Shown here: positions 17,762 to 26,633 of the stretch, in pieces
How the letters are laid out: each line of letters opens with the position of its first letter
Numbering within the stretch: position 1 is the first letter of the stretch
Assembly: GCA_017983495.1 (NCBI GenBank)
Contig: JAGOBH010000002.1
Span: 682,001 to 746,000, forward strand
DNA from: Pyrinomonadaceae bacterium
GTDB taxonomy: Bacteria > Acidobacteriota > Blastocatellia > Pyrinomonadales > Pyrinomonadaceae
DNA length: 64,000 nt
Reading direction: 5' to 3'
Program-made: the position numbers and the translations under genes
Notes under the pieces: generated by a model
The model's input: only the letters and a program-made list of their open reading frames with translations
What the model was told of the DNA's origin: nothing
The model's database searches: none

Positions 17762-19462
17762 ATGAACAAACGCTGGACAATTCGTAAACACGACGCTGCC
17801 GCCGTCAACCGTATGGCTTCCGATCTTGGCGTTCAACCGCTGATCGCCGCTTTGCTGATCGCACGTGGCCACGATACGGCAGAAAAGGCGGTTCAGTTCC
17901 TCAACCCATCGCCTGAGCACCTCCACGAACCATTTCTAATGATGGGCATGCGTGAGGCCGTCGATCGCGTGAAATTAGCGGTTGAGGCCAAAGAAAAGGT
18001 TATGATCTGGGGAGACCTCGACGTTGATGGAACGACCGGCACGGTCTTGCTGAGAAAGACGTTCGCTCTCTTGGGGCTCGAGACCACCTACCACATTACC
18101 AATCGCTTTACGGAGAATCGCGGCATCAACTTCGAACCGCTCGAAGCCGCACGGGCACAGGGCTTCACCTTGCTTGTGAGCGTCGACACCGGTACATCCA
18201 ACTTTGACGAGGTAAGACGTGCAAAAGAGATCGGTATGGATACGATCATTTGCGACCATCACGAGATCAAGGCGGACACTGTTCTGCCGCCCGCGGTAGC
18301 ACTCATAAATCCTTTTCACCCGGAAAGTGAATATCCGGATGACAATCTGGCCGGCGTCGGCGTCGCATTTAAGCTGGCACACGCACTGCTGCGTGAATTT
18401 GATCTCGAAGACGCCGTTCCCGGCCTGCTGAAGATCGCCGCCATCGGCACGGTTGCCGATGTCGTTAACCTGACCGGTGAGAATCGTGCGATCGTCGCTC
18501 TTGGATTGATAGACCTCGTCAAGACCAATAATTGGGGCCTAAAAGCATTAATGGAGGTTGCCGATTGCCGCTCGGACATGACGAGCATGCACATTGGATT
18601 TCGGATCGGACCGCGGATCAACGCCGCCGGGAGAATGGAAGTTGGGACCCATGTGGTTGAGCTTCTGGAGGCGGATGATTTCGCAAGCGCCAGAAAGATC
18701 GCATCGTTGCTCGATGCACGTAACCGCGAGCGCCAAAAGGTTCAAACGGAAATCACAGAGAAAGCCCTTTTGGAGGCGTCCTCGTTTCCTGGCTCCAATT
18801 TTATAGTGGTAGCGGGAGAAGGCTGGCATAAAGGTGTCGTCGGGCTAGCCGCGTCTCGTGTCGCGGAAAAGAATCACCGGCCGACGATCGTTTTCTCGCT
18901 GGAAGATGGTATCGCCACCGGAAGTGCACGGAGCATAAAGGGATTTGATCTCTTTGAGGCTCTTGGATCGGTGTCGGACCTTCTAGAATCTTTTGGCGGC
19001 CACGTCGCCGCCGCCGGGATGAAAGCTAAACAAACAAATATTGATGAGTTGCGAGCCCGTTTAGATAAATACGCGGACGAGATGATACCTATCGACCAAA
19101 GAACGCCCGAACTCTTGATCGATGCGGTCGTAACTCCTGAGACACTCAACCTTAAACTGGTCGAAGATCTCGCACAATTTGAGCCCTTTGGAGCCGGAAA
19201 TACCAAGCCGATCTTCGTCACCCGCGGGCTCTACTTGTCCGGCGAACCGTTTGTTATGAAGGACAAGCATTTGAAACTGCGGCTCGCCGATCGTTCGGGC
19301 CGACAGTTTGAAGCAGTATGGTGGGATGGTGTTGACCGATCACGGGGGCAAACGCTGACAGCCGGTTCAGGCATCGAACTAGCTTACGTTGCCGAGGCCA
19401 ATTCGTGGCAAGGAAACACGAGGCTGCAACTTGTCGTCGAAGACCTAAGAGCGGATAATTAG
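17762..19462 (+). CDS. recJ: Single-stranded-DNA-specific exonuclease RecJ
   Basis: About 566 residues. The start at 17762 is preferred; an upstream ATG at 17693 would overlap uppP. DHH motifs are in place: DLDVDGTTGTVLL (motif I), SVDTGTSN (motif II), ICDHHEIK (motif III) and VADVVNL (motif IV). The DHHA1 domain has RINAAGRM and FGGHVAAAGM, and a C-terminal OB domain follows. It degrades single-stranded DNA 5' to 3' in RecF-type repair and mismatch repair. Its place between uppP and lptC looks like a housekeeping operon. Confidence 0.95.
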   Translation: MNKRWTIRKHDAAAVNRMASDLGVQPLIAALLIARGHDTAEKAVQFLNPSPEHLHEPFLMMGMREAVDRVKLAVEAKEKVMIWGDLDVDGTTGTVLLRKTFALLGLETTYHITNRFTENRGINFEPLEAARAQGFTLLVSVDTGTSNFDEVRRAKEIGMDTIICDHHEIKADTVLPPAVALINPFHPESEYPDDNLAGVGVAFKLAHALLREFDLEDAVPGLLKIAAIGTVADVVNLTGENRAIVALGLIDLVKTNNWGLKALMEVADCRSDMTSMHIGFRIGPRINAAGRMEVGTHVVELLEADDFASARKIASLLDARNRERQKVQTEITEKALLEASSFPGSNFIVVAGEGWHKGVVGLAASRVAEKNHRPTIVFSLEDGIATGSARSIKGFDLFEALGSVSDLLESFGGHVAAAGMKAKQTNIDELRARLDKYADEMIPIDQRTPELLIDAVVTPETLNLKLVEDLAQFEPFGAGNTKPIFVTRGLYLSGEPFVMKDKHLKLRLADRSGRQFEAVWWDGVDRSRGQTLTAGSGIELAYVAEANSWQGNTRLQLVVEDLRADN

Positions 19463-19468
19463 CAAACA

Positions 19469-22129
19469 GTGCCTGAGAGAAAAGTCCACGATCTAAGAGA
19501 ATTTCAGCTGCGAGCCAGATTGCCGCAGCTTTTTCGATATGCCGCCGTCACGATCATCGCGGTAACGGTCATTCTCGTCGTGGTTGGATTTTATCGAGGC
19601 AGGAATACTACCGGTTTTCGGCTCAAGAGCGAGCATGCTCAGCTTTCGAGCGATGTGATCGCCGAGGTGAACGGCTACGAGCGGCTCGAGTCTGACGGCG
19701 ACAAGCCGAAATATTTCATCAAGGCTGCCTACGCCAAGACCTTTGCCGACAATCATCAGGAACTGCAGGACGTTTACCTCGAAACTTACAAGGACGATGG
19801 TACTTTGGCTGACAAAATGACCGGGCAGCAAGTGCTGTACGTCCCCGAGGCGGACAAGAATTTCACCGTTTACATGAAGGGCGAGGTCAATATCGAGAGT
19901 CGCGACCGCCTGAAGGTAAAGACGCCCAATATTGTTTACACCAAATCGAACGAGACAGCTGAGGCTGACGAACTCGTCGAATTTGAGCGAGATAACGTGC
20001 GTGGCCGGGCGGTTGGGGCAACGGTCAACATGGCAGCGAAACGGCTCGATCTGTTAAAGGACGTCGAGATCGAGACCTTCGAATCCGAAGAACTGGCGAA
20101 ATCCGGTGTCCGATATTCAAAGATCAATGCCGTGAGTGCTGCGTTTGACCAACTGAACAACAAGATCGATCTCAATACCAACGTAAAGATCTCCGTCGAT
20201 TCCAAATCGAAAACGTCCGGTAACGCTGTAAAGACAGACGTCGCCGCAGATCGGGCTTCAGTTTTGTTTAAGGGCGAGACGGGCAAACCGGCCGAATCGG
20301 GCGAACCATCGGCACAGCTCAAACGGTTTGAGCTGTTCGAAAATGTACGCATCAACTCAGTCGAGAGCGGGGCGGCTCCGACCAACATCGAGGCGGGATA
20401 CGCACTCTTTGATAAGGCATCCGACCGTTACGAACTTAAAAAGGGCGCCCATATCGTCACGACGAACGCCGATATGCCGACTGATATTCGTGGGGGCGAA
20501 GCCATCTACGACCAGGGAGCGTTAAAGATCGCTCTCAACGGTGCTGCCGAGATCACACAGGGCAGCGATTATCTCAAAGGCGAGACCATCAATGCTGATC
20601 TTTTCCCCGATAAGAAGATCAAATACGCCGTAATGCGTGGCGACGCTCTCGTTCGCCAGACCACTCCGGCCCGAACGACGACGGTCAACGCACCGGAACT
20701 CAACGCGGCTTTTGGCGATTCGCGACAGATGCAGACCGCGAACGCTGTAGGGCAGAGCACCGCCGAACTTATTCCGAACGGCGGATCTGACTACACTCGC
20801 GTCACCATGTCGGCACCGCGTGCGATACGGCTTGTGTTCAAGGGCGAAGGCCTAATGGAGCAGATGACGACCGAGGGACGGACGACTATTCAGCTAAACG
20901 CCGTCAACAGTGGCGAAGACGCTGCAAATAAACGTGTTACGGCCGATGCTGTCAAGACTGTCTTTGGCCCGGACGGAAAAGACATCTCCAAGGCCGAAGC
21001 CGTTGGCAATGCCGAGCTATATATCGAACCCCTCAAGTCCTCCGCCGAGAATTACCGCACGACGATCAACGCCCCGCGGTTCGATTGTGATTTCTTTCCG
21101 GGTAACAACGCTAAATCCTGTGTCGGTGCGAAAAAGGCAAAGGCCGTTCGCGTTCCGACCGTCGCCGCCGAAGGGCGTGGAACGCAGACATTGCTCGCCG
21201 ATTCGCTCAACGCACGTTTTAGCGAAAAGACAAAGGATATCGATACTCTGGCGGCCACAGGCAACGCAAAATTCACCGAACTTGACCGCTCCGCTATTTC
21301 GTTGGAAATGAATTACACTCAGGCCGACCGCACTGTCCGGCTTCGCGGAAACGAACCGACTGCGTGGGATTCTCGTTCACGAGCAAAGGCACGCGAAATA
21401 GATTGGGACACCGCGAATAAGCGTTCGTATATGCGTGGCGGAGTCAGCACGACTTACTATTCGCGAAGATCGATGGGCGATTCGCTACCGTTTTCTTCTT
21501 CTGACAAGCCGGTATTTGTGACGTCTGAATCTGCGGAATTCGATCACGCCGCCGAAACGGCAACATTTACCGGCAATGCACGCGGTTGGCAGGATGACAA
21601 TTACGTCCGCGGCGACCGCCTGCATGTGAAACAGAGCGAAGGCAAGTTTTTCGCTGACGGCAACGTTCAAACCGTTATGTATGACGCCAAGCAGGTGCAA
21701 AAGGGCCGCGAATCGTCCGTTCCGGTTTACGCCTCAGCCAAATCGATGAACTACGACCGCGGGACTCGCCTTATTCAATATCGCGATAACGTCGACATCC
21801 GACAGGGAACCGACCGGCTTACTTCCGCCTCGGCCGATGTGACGCTCAACGAGAAGAACGAACTGTCCCGAACCATCGCTGAAACCGCTGTCGTTATTAC
21901 ACAACCCGGACGCCGTGCAACGGGCAGTTGGGTCCAGTACACTGCCGCCGACGAGATCGCGATACTTCGCGGTTCGCCGGCAGCGATCAACGATTCTGTT
22001 AACGGTGCTTCTTCTGCCTCGGAATTGACGTTTATGATGCGCGAAAATCGCGTCCTCAGCGAAGGAAAATCCAAATCGAACGGTACCGGCCGCATTCGTT
22101 CGGTGTACAATGTAAAGCCGAACCAATAA
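19469..22129 (+). CDS. lptC: Large LptC/LptA-like (OstA fold) LPS export protein
   Basis: 886 residues, far longer than the 190-residue LptC of enterobacteria. It starts at a GTG six bases after the recJ stop. One membrane anchor lies at about residues 20-42. An LptC-like domain follows (YFIKAAYAKTFADNHQELQD), and then many repeated OstA/LptA-like beta units (GRAVGATVNM, RADSGYA-type turns, GNAKFTELDR, GNARGWQDDNYVRGDRLHV, DNVDIRQGTDRLTS). It probably forms a long periplasmic slide that carries LPS from the LptBFG transporter to the outer membrane, merging LptC and LptA. lptB follows after 3 bases, which supports the role. Confidence 0.8.
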   Translation: MPERKVHDLREFQLRARLPQLFRYAAVTIIAVTVILVVVGFYRGRNTTGFRLKSEHAQLSSDVIAEVNGYERLESDGDKPKYFIKAAYAKTFADNHQELQDVYLETYKDDGTLADKMTGQQVLYVPEADKNFTVYMKGEVNIESRDRLKVKTPNIVYTKSNETAEADELVEFERDNVRGRAVGATVNMAAKRLDLLKDVEIETFESEELAKSGVRYSKINAVSAAFDQLNNKIDLNTNVKISVDSKSKTSGNAVKTDVAADRASVLFKGETGKPAESGEPSAQLKRFELFENVRINSVESGAAPTNIEAGYALFDKASDRYELKKGAHIVTTNADMPTDIRGGEAIYDQGALKIALNGAAEITQGSDYLKGETINADLFPDKKIKYAVMRGDALVRQTTPARTTTVNAPELNAAFGDSRQMQTANAVGQSTAELIPNGGSDYTRVTMSAPRAIRLVFKGEGLMEQMTTEGRTTIQLNAVNSGEDAANKRVTADAVKTVFGPDGKDISKAEAVGNAELYIEPLKSSAENYRTTINAPRFDCDFFPGNNAKSCVGAKKAKAVRVPTVAAEGRGTQTLLADSLNARFSEKTKDIDTLAATGNAKFTELDRSAISLEMNYTQADRTVRLRGNEPTAWDSRSRAKAREIDWDTANKRSYMRGGVSTTYYSRRSMGDSLPFSSSDKPVFVTSESAEFDHAAETATFTGNARGWQDDNYVRGDRLHVKQSEGKFFADGNVQTVMYDAKQVQKGRESSVPVYASAKSMNYDRGTRLIQYRDNVDIRQGTDRLTSASADVTLNEKNELSRTIAETAVVITQPGRRATGSWVQYTAADEIAILRGSPAAINDSVNGASSASELTFMMRENRVLSEGKSKSNGTGRIRSVYNVKPNQ

Positions 22130-22132
22130 TCG

Positions 22133-22909
22133 ATGCCTGAGACAGCAGATAACACCCAGACCAACGGCCATCAACAGCAACCCGAGATCGGGATGCTCAC
22201 CGGCACCGGCTTGCAAAAATCGTACGGCGGCCGGCGTGTCGTCGACGATGTAAGTATAAACGTCCACGCCGGTGAGGTCGTCGGGCTGCTCGGAGCTAAT
22301 GGTGCGGGCAAAACCACGACGTTCTATATGCTCGTCGGTCTTGAACGTCCCGAAAAAGGGGACATTTCGCTCAATGGCCGCGATGTTACGAGCCTGCCGA
22401 TGTATCTGCGTGCCCGTCTTGGCCTTGGCTATTTGCCGCAGGAACCGTCGATCTTTCGAAAGCTTACCGCCGAACAGAACATCCTCGCCGTGCTCGAAAC
22501 GATGAAGCTCTCTCGGGAAGCACGCTTTGCCCGTCTCGAGGAGCTACTCGAAGAGTTCGGCGTTACCCACGTGCGACGCGTCCAGGGCAATGCACTATCC
22601 GGCGGCGAACGTCGCCGCGTCGAGATCGCCCGCTGTCTGGCGACCGAGCCCGAGTTCATTCTTCTTGATGAACCTTTCGCCGGCATCGACCCGCTCGCGA
22701 TCGACGACATCCGCGAGATCATCCTTTATCTAAAACGGCAGGGCATCGGCATCCTTATCACCGACCACAACGTCCGCGAAACCCTCGGCATCACCGACCG
22801 TGCCTATATTCTCGCCGAAGGCAAGATACTCCGCAGCGGAAAACCCGACGAACTAGTCAACGACACCGACGTCAGACGCCTATATTTGGGCGAAAGATTC
22901 ACGTTATAG
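22133..22909 (+). CDS. lptB: LPS export ABC transporter ATPase
   Basis: 258 residues. Walker A is GANGAGKTT, the signature is [13 protein letters not shown], Walker B is [13 protein letters not shown] and the switch is TDHNVRETL. The last two are characteristic of LptB rather than other ABC ATPases, as is the close match over [14 protein letters not shown]. It drives LPS extraction from the inner membrane with LptF and LptG, which are not in the window. It has about 20 extra N-terminal residues of Thr/Asn/Gln. It is part of the recJ-lptC-lptB run. Confidence 0.95.
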   Translation: MPETADNTQTNGHQQQPEIGMLTGTGLQKSYGGRRVVDDVSINVHAGEVVGLLGANGAGKTTTFYMLVGLERPEKGDISLNGRDVTSLPMYLRARLGLGYLPQEPSIFRKLTAEQNILAVLETMKLSREARFARLEELLEEFGVTHVRRVQGNALSGGERRRVEIARCLATEPEFILLDEPFAGIDPLAIDDIREIILYLKRQGIGILITDHNVRETLGITDRAYILAEGKILRSGKPDELVNDTDVRRLYLGERFTL

Positions 22910-22931
22910 TCATAAAGATTTCCCTTTTTCG

Positions 22932-22960
22932 TCCTAAACTCGCTATAATTTGGTTTAGGA
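22932..22960 (+). promoter_or_regulatory. TATAAT box inside an 8-bp inverted repeat upstream of rpoN
   Basis: The 107-base gap before rpoN holds a perfect -10 hexamer (22944-22949) lying between the arms of an inverted repeat, TCCTAAAC (22932-22939) and GTTTAGGA (22953-22960). This is a candidate promoter overlapped by an operator. No good -35 hexamer is visible at 17 bases. Confidence 0.45.
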
Positions 22961-23016
22961 ACGGTAATTGCAGTTGCCGGTTCACAATCGTCTGAAAACG
23001 TCCGATCGAACCGTCT

Positions 23017-24594
23017 ATGTCGTCCTTAAGACTCACTCACCAACTTCAGCAGAAAATGGTCCTCACGCCGCAATTGCGGCAGCGGATCGAAATGCTGCAG
23101 ATGACCTCGCTCGAACTTGCCGAACTCATCGAGCAGGAGATGGTCACCAATCCTATTCTCGAAGAGGTCCAACCCGGTGACGAGGTTCAGGAGATCTCGG
23201 ACAATATCCTTGACCAAAATTCCGACGGCCATGACGCTGAGTATCAGGCGGGAAATGATCCCGGTTCCGATGCCGTCCAGGACGCCGGTGCTGAATTTAA
23301 CGAGATCGAGGCGTTTACGCCCGAGATGCCGACCGAGAATGGCTTTGACGAGACAACGGCAGCTGAGATCGCTGATGATATCGACGGCGCGGGCGAATCG
23401 TCGGACGCATTCGACGAGATCGATTACGGCCGGGAGTTTCAGGACTATCTCGACCCCGGATATCGCACGCAGGAGATCGAGTACAAGGACGACGCCCCCA
23501 GTTTTGAGCAATTCCTGACGCATTCGCCCAATTTGAGCGAACATCTGGAATGGCAGCTCAATCTGCTGTCGCTGAGCGAAGATCTCGATTATGCGGCGTC
23601 CCTGATCATCGGCAACCTCGATGAAGACGGCCGTCTGACGGCTGAACTCGACGAGATCGCCGATATGGCGGGCTGCACACTCGAATTGGTCGAAGAGGCT
23701 CGGCAGCATGTGCTCCAGCTCGACCCTGTCGGCTGTGGAGCAAGGGATGTCAAAGAGTGCCTCCTTGCCCAACTTAGGGCTCGTGGCGAGGGCGACGGAC
23801 TCTCCGCTCGACTCGTACAGAATCATCTTGAAGACCTACAGCCGCACCGGCTCCAGCACCTTGCGAAAAATACCGGTGTCGAGATCCACAAGCTCGACGA
23901 CGAGATCAAACGCATTCGCACGCTCGACCCGTATCCCGGCCGCCGCTATTCCTCCGAGGATCCGATTTACGTCGCTCCAGAGGTCTACATCGAAATGGTC
24001 GACGACGAGTTTCTAGTGTATTTTGCCGATGACGGCAGTCCGCGGCTGCGTATCAGCCCAACGTATCATAAACTGGCCGAACAGAGCGACACGACCAAGG
24101 AAACAAAGGATTTTATCAAGGAAAAGGTGCGATCCGCAGTCGATCTGCTCCGCAACATTGAGCATCGGCGCCAGACGATCTACCGGGTCGTGGAGTGTAT
24201 CGTCGACCGCCAGCGTGATTTTCTCGAACGCGGTGTCGAGTACATAAAACCAATGATGCTCAAGGACATTGCCGAAGACATCGGCATGCACCTTTCGACC
24301 ATATCGCGTGTTGTAAATCGCAAATATGCCCATACTCCGCAGGGCGTCATCGAACTGCGTCGTTTTTTCAGCGAGGGCATGATGAACGAGGAGGGCGAGG
24401 AAGTTTCGACCCGCATCCTCAAGCTTCGTATCAAAAAGATGATCGAGGAGGAAGATTCTAAAAAGCCGCTCACGGACGATGAAATCGCCAAGGTCCTGAG
24501 CAAAGAGGGCGTCAAGCTCTCACGCCGCACGGTCGCTAAATATCGCGATCAGATGCAGATCGCCGGTTCTCGTGAACGAAAGACGATCATTTGA
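23017..24594 (+). CDS. rpoN: RNA polymerase sigma-54 factor
   Basis: 525 residues. Region I is the Gln/Leu-rich LTHQLQQKMVLTPQLRQR that contacts bacterial enhancer-binding proteins. An acidic region II spans about 60-160. The core-binding domain and the helix-turn-helix (MHLSTISRVVNRKYAHTPQG) follow, and the RpoN box is present as SRRTVAKYR near the C-terminus. It directs transcription from -24/-12 promoters. The neighbours hpf, rapZ, EIIA and HPr form the conserved rpoN cluster seen in many diderms. Confidence 0.96.
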   Translation: MSSLRLTHQLQQKMVLTPQLRQRIEMLQMTSLELAELIEQEMVTNPILEEVQPGDEVQEISDNILDQNSDGHDAEYQAGNDPGSDAVQDAGAEFNEIEAFTPEMPTENGFDETTAAEIADDIDGAGESSDAFDEIDYGREFQDYLDPGYRTQEIEYKDDAPSFEQFLTHSPNLSEHLEWQLNLLSLSEDLDYAASLIIGNLDEDGRLTAELDEIADMAGCTLELVEEARQHVLQLDPVGCGARDVKECLLAQLRARGEGDGLSARLVQNHLEDLQPHRLQHLAKNTGVEIHKLDDEIKRIRTLDPYPGRRYSSEDPIYVAPEVYIEMVDDEFLVYFADDGSPRLRISPTYHKLAEQSDTTKETKDFIKEKVRSAVDLLRNIEHRRQTIYRVVECIVDRQRDFLERGVEYIKPMMLKDIAEDIGMHLSTISRVVNRKYAHTPQGVIELRRFFSEGMMNEEGEEVSTRILKLRIKKMIEEEDSKKPLTDDEIAKVLSKEGVKLSRRTVAKYRDQMQIAGSRERKTII

Positions 24595-24628
24595 TTTAAC
24601 AGGTTCAATTCAGCAAACGGACACCACT

Positions 24629-24961
24629 ATGAAATTCGATATTACAGGCAGACACATGGATGTAACACCTGCGATCAAAGCACATGTTGATACTCAACTG
24701 GCAAAGATCGACGGTGCATTTGACGGTAAACCGGCCAACGCCCACGTTGTGATCGAGGTCGAACGCGGCCGACACAGGTCAGAGATCACGATCAACTGGC
24801 GCAATGACGTGATCACCGCAAATACCGTCGACGCGGATATGTACAATTCGATCTCGCTGACCGTAGATAAGATCGAAAAGCAGGCTCGAAAATTAAAGGA
24901 AAAGATCATTGATAAGTCGCACAAGGCCCAGAAGGTCGCGACGCTGCCGACCAAGGAATAG
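24629..24961 (+). CDS. hpf: Ribosome hibernation promoting factor (short HPF/RaiA type)
   Basis: 110 residues from the ATG at 24629; a longer frame starting at 24572 overlaps rpoN and has no family similarity in its first 19 residues. The fold is visible in KFDITGRHMDVTPAIKAHVD and the basic helix IEKQARKLKEKIIDK. It binds the 30S decoding site in resting cells. It lacks the C-terminal dimerisation domain of long HPF. Lying right after rpoN is the usual context. Confidence 0.92.
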   Translation: MKFDITGRHMDVTPAIKAHVDTQLAKIDGAFDGKPANAHVVIEVERGRHRSEITINWRNDVITANTVDADMYNSISLTVDKIEKQARKLKEKIIDKSHKAQKVATLPTKE

Positions 24962-24984
24962 AGTCGTCGGCAACTGTACAATTT

Positions 24985-25884
24985 ATGCCCAAACCCAAGG
25001 CCGTGGAAGCTGACCTACCGGCGTTGATCATAATTACGGGTCTCAGCGGTTCCGGTATGAGTTCGGCAACGAACGCGTTCGAGGATCTGGGGTATTTCTG
25101 TGTCGATAATCTGCCGCTGACGATGCTGTCGACCTTTGGCCGTCTGCTCGTTCCGGCCGATGGACGCCCGCCGGCGATCGAAAAGGCGGTGTTGGTCATA
25201 AACATTCGCGAACGCCACTTTTTATCCGAATTCTCGGCGGAATTGAAGAAGCTTGCACGTAAACGCCTGATACCGTTTGTTGTGTTCTTCGAAGCGTCCG
25301 ACGAGGTGCTGCAGCGTCGTTTTTCCGAAACACGCCGTCCGCACCCTGCAGATAACGGCAAAGGGCTGCTGTCGGCGATCCGGGCTGAAAGGCGTGCGAT
25401 GACCGACGTGAAAAGGCTTGCCGATCTGATAATCGACACGTCTGAACATACGGTACACACGCTCCGCAATTTGATCGTGCAAAAGTTCAGTCCGCATACG
25501 GACGGCAAGACGCTTAACGTCGAGATCGTTAGCTTTGGCCATAAGTACGGCAATCCGCGAACGCTCGACCTGCTGTTTGACGTGCGGCATTTGCCGAATC
25601 CGTATTTTCAAAAGGAACTCAAGGACAAACCCGGCGATACGCCTGAGGTGCTCGCATTTTTTGCAAAACAGCCGGAAGCCGGCGAGACGGTTGAGCGTAT
25701 TACCGATTTTCTAACGTACCTGTTACCCAAATATAAGCGCGAAGGTAAGTCGTACCTGACGATCGGAGTCGGGTGTACCGGCGGACGGCATCGGTCTGTG
25801 ATGGTCGCGAACGCGGTCGGAAAGGCACTCAAACGAACGAAGGATTTTGACGTTTCGGTATCGCATCGGGACATTCAGAAATAA
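24985..25884 (+). CDS. rapZ: RapZ family protein (RNase adapter / P-loop) with altered Walker A
   Basis: 299 residues. The N-terminal P-loop domain has GLSGSGMSSA at 19-28, then FEDLGYFCVDNLP. The C-terminal domain has SFGHKYGNP and VGVGCTGGRHRSVM, the metabolite/RNA-binding part that in E. coli senses glucosamine-6-phosphate. The Walker A lysine (GxSGxGKS in relatives) is methionine here at position 25. ATP binding by the N-domain may therefore be weak or lost, while the C-domain looks intact. Located between hpf and PTS EIIA, the usual cluster. The hprK gene often found here is absent. Confidence 0.9.
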   Translation: MPKPKAVEADLPALIIITGLSGSGMSSATNAFEDLGYFCVDNLPLTMLSTFGRLLVPADGRPPAIEKAVLVINIRERHFLSEFSAELKKLARKRLIPFVVFFEASDEVLQRRFSETRRPHPADNGKGLLSAIRAERRAMTDVKRLADLIIDTSEHTVHTLRNLIVQKFSPHTDGKTLNVEIVSFGHKYGNPRTLDLLFDVRHLPNPYFQKELKDKPGDTPEVLAFFAKQPEAGETVERITDFLTYLLPKYKREGKSYLTIGVGCTGGRHRSVMVANAVGKALKRTKDFDVSVSHRDIQK

Positions 25885-25913
25885 CTTTAGGCTTCTCCCG
25901 TAAATATAAGGCA

Positions 25914-26339
25914 ATGAACGATATACCACGAGTAGGCGGAGTAATTGTTTCACACGGACAAGTTGCCAACGAGCTGCTTGCGGCTGCAGAGGCGGTCGTG
26001 GGCGATATGACCCATATTACGGCGGTCTCGATCGGCTGGCATGACGATGTCGAGATGGCACGCGACGAAATCGCCCGTGCGATCAAGAATATGAACAGCG
26101 GTGCCGGCGTGATGCTGCTTACCGACATGTTCGGCGGCACGCCGACGAATATTTCGGCTATGTTCCTGAAAGAGGACGAAGTCGAGATCGTCACCGGCGT
26201 TAATTTGCCAATGGTGATCAAACTCGCGACCGAATCGCGGCCTATCGGGCTCAAGGAACTAGCTGCCGAGGTTGAAGCGGAAGGGAAATCGGCGATCTGC
26301 CGTGCGGGCGATCTGCTGTTGCCGCAAAAGTTAAAGTAA
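25914..26339 (+). CDS. PTS EIIA component, mannose family
   Basis: 141 residues. The phosphorylatable histidine is H14 in GGVIVSHGQVANELL, and the LLTDMFGGTPTN segment is typical of the mannose-type IIA fold. No EIIB or EIIC is nearby, so it most likely has a regulatory rather than transport role. It ends one base before the HPr start, indicating translational coupling. Confidence 0.92.
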   Translation: MNDIPRVGGVIVSHGQVANELLAAAEAVVGDMTHITAVSIGWHDDVEMARDEIARAIKNMNSGAGVMLLTDMFGGTPTNISAMFLKEDEVEIVTGVNLPMVIKLATESRPIGLKELAAEVEAEGKSAICRAGDLLLPQKLK

Positions 26340-26340
26340 G

Positions 26341-26607
26341 ATGCTTGAGCGTGAAGTTCGCATCATCAATCCGCTTGGGTTGCACGCACGGGCCGCGGCC
26401 AAACTTGTCCGCTGCTCGGTTCGCTACAAAAGCAGCGTGACGATCGCTCGGGGCGTAAATACCGCCGACGCCAAGTCGATATTGAGCGTTTTGGCTCTGG
26501 CCGCAGGGTTTGGCACGCTGCTCAACATTAAGATCGACGGCCCGGACGAGGCCGAAGTAATGAAAGAGGTCGCCGTGCTGTTTCTCAGCGGATTTGGCGA
26601 GATATAG
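26341..26607 (+). CDS. ptsH: HPr phosphocarrier protein
   Basis: 88 residues. The catalytic histidine is H15 (NPLGLHARAAAK) and the regulatory serine is at the canonical S46 (DAKSILSVLALAAG), so both phosphorylation sites are kept. It would pass phosphate from enzyme I to the EIIA just upstream. Neither enzyme I (ptsI) nor HPr kinase is in the window. Together with EIIA it forms a reduced, probably regulatory PTS in the rpoN cluster. Confidence 0.94.
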   Translation: MLEREVRIINPLGLHARAAAKLVRCSVRYKSSVTIARGVNTADAKSILSVLALAAGFGTLLNIKIDGPDEAEVMKEVAVLFLSGFGEI

Positions 26608-26633
26608 GCGACATTCTCCTGACGAAATATTTT

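Noticed and set aside
23026..23826. 266-residue open frame antisense to rpoN
   Set aside because: rpoN is certain on the plus strand; the antisense frame has no recognisable features.
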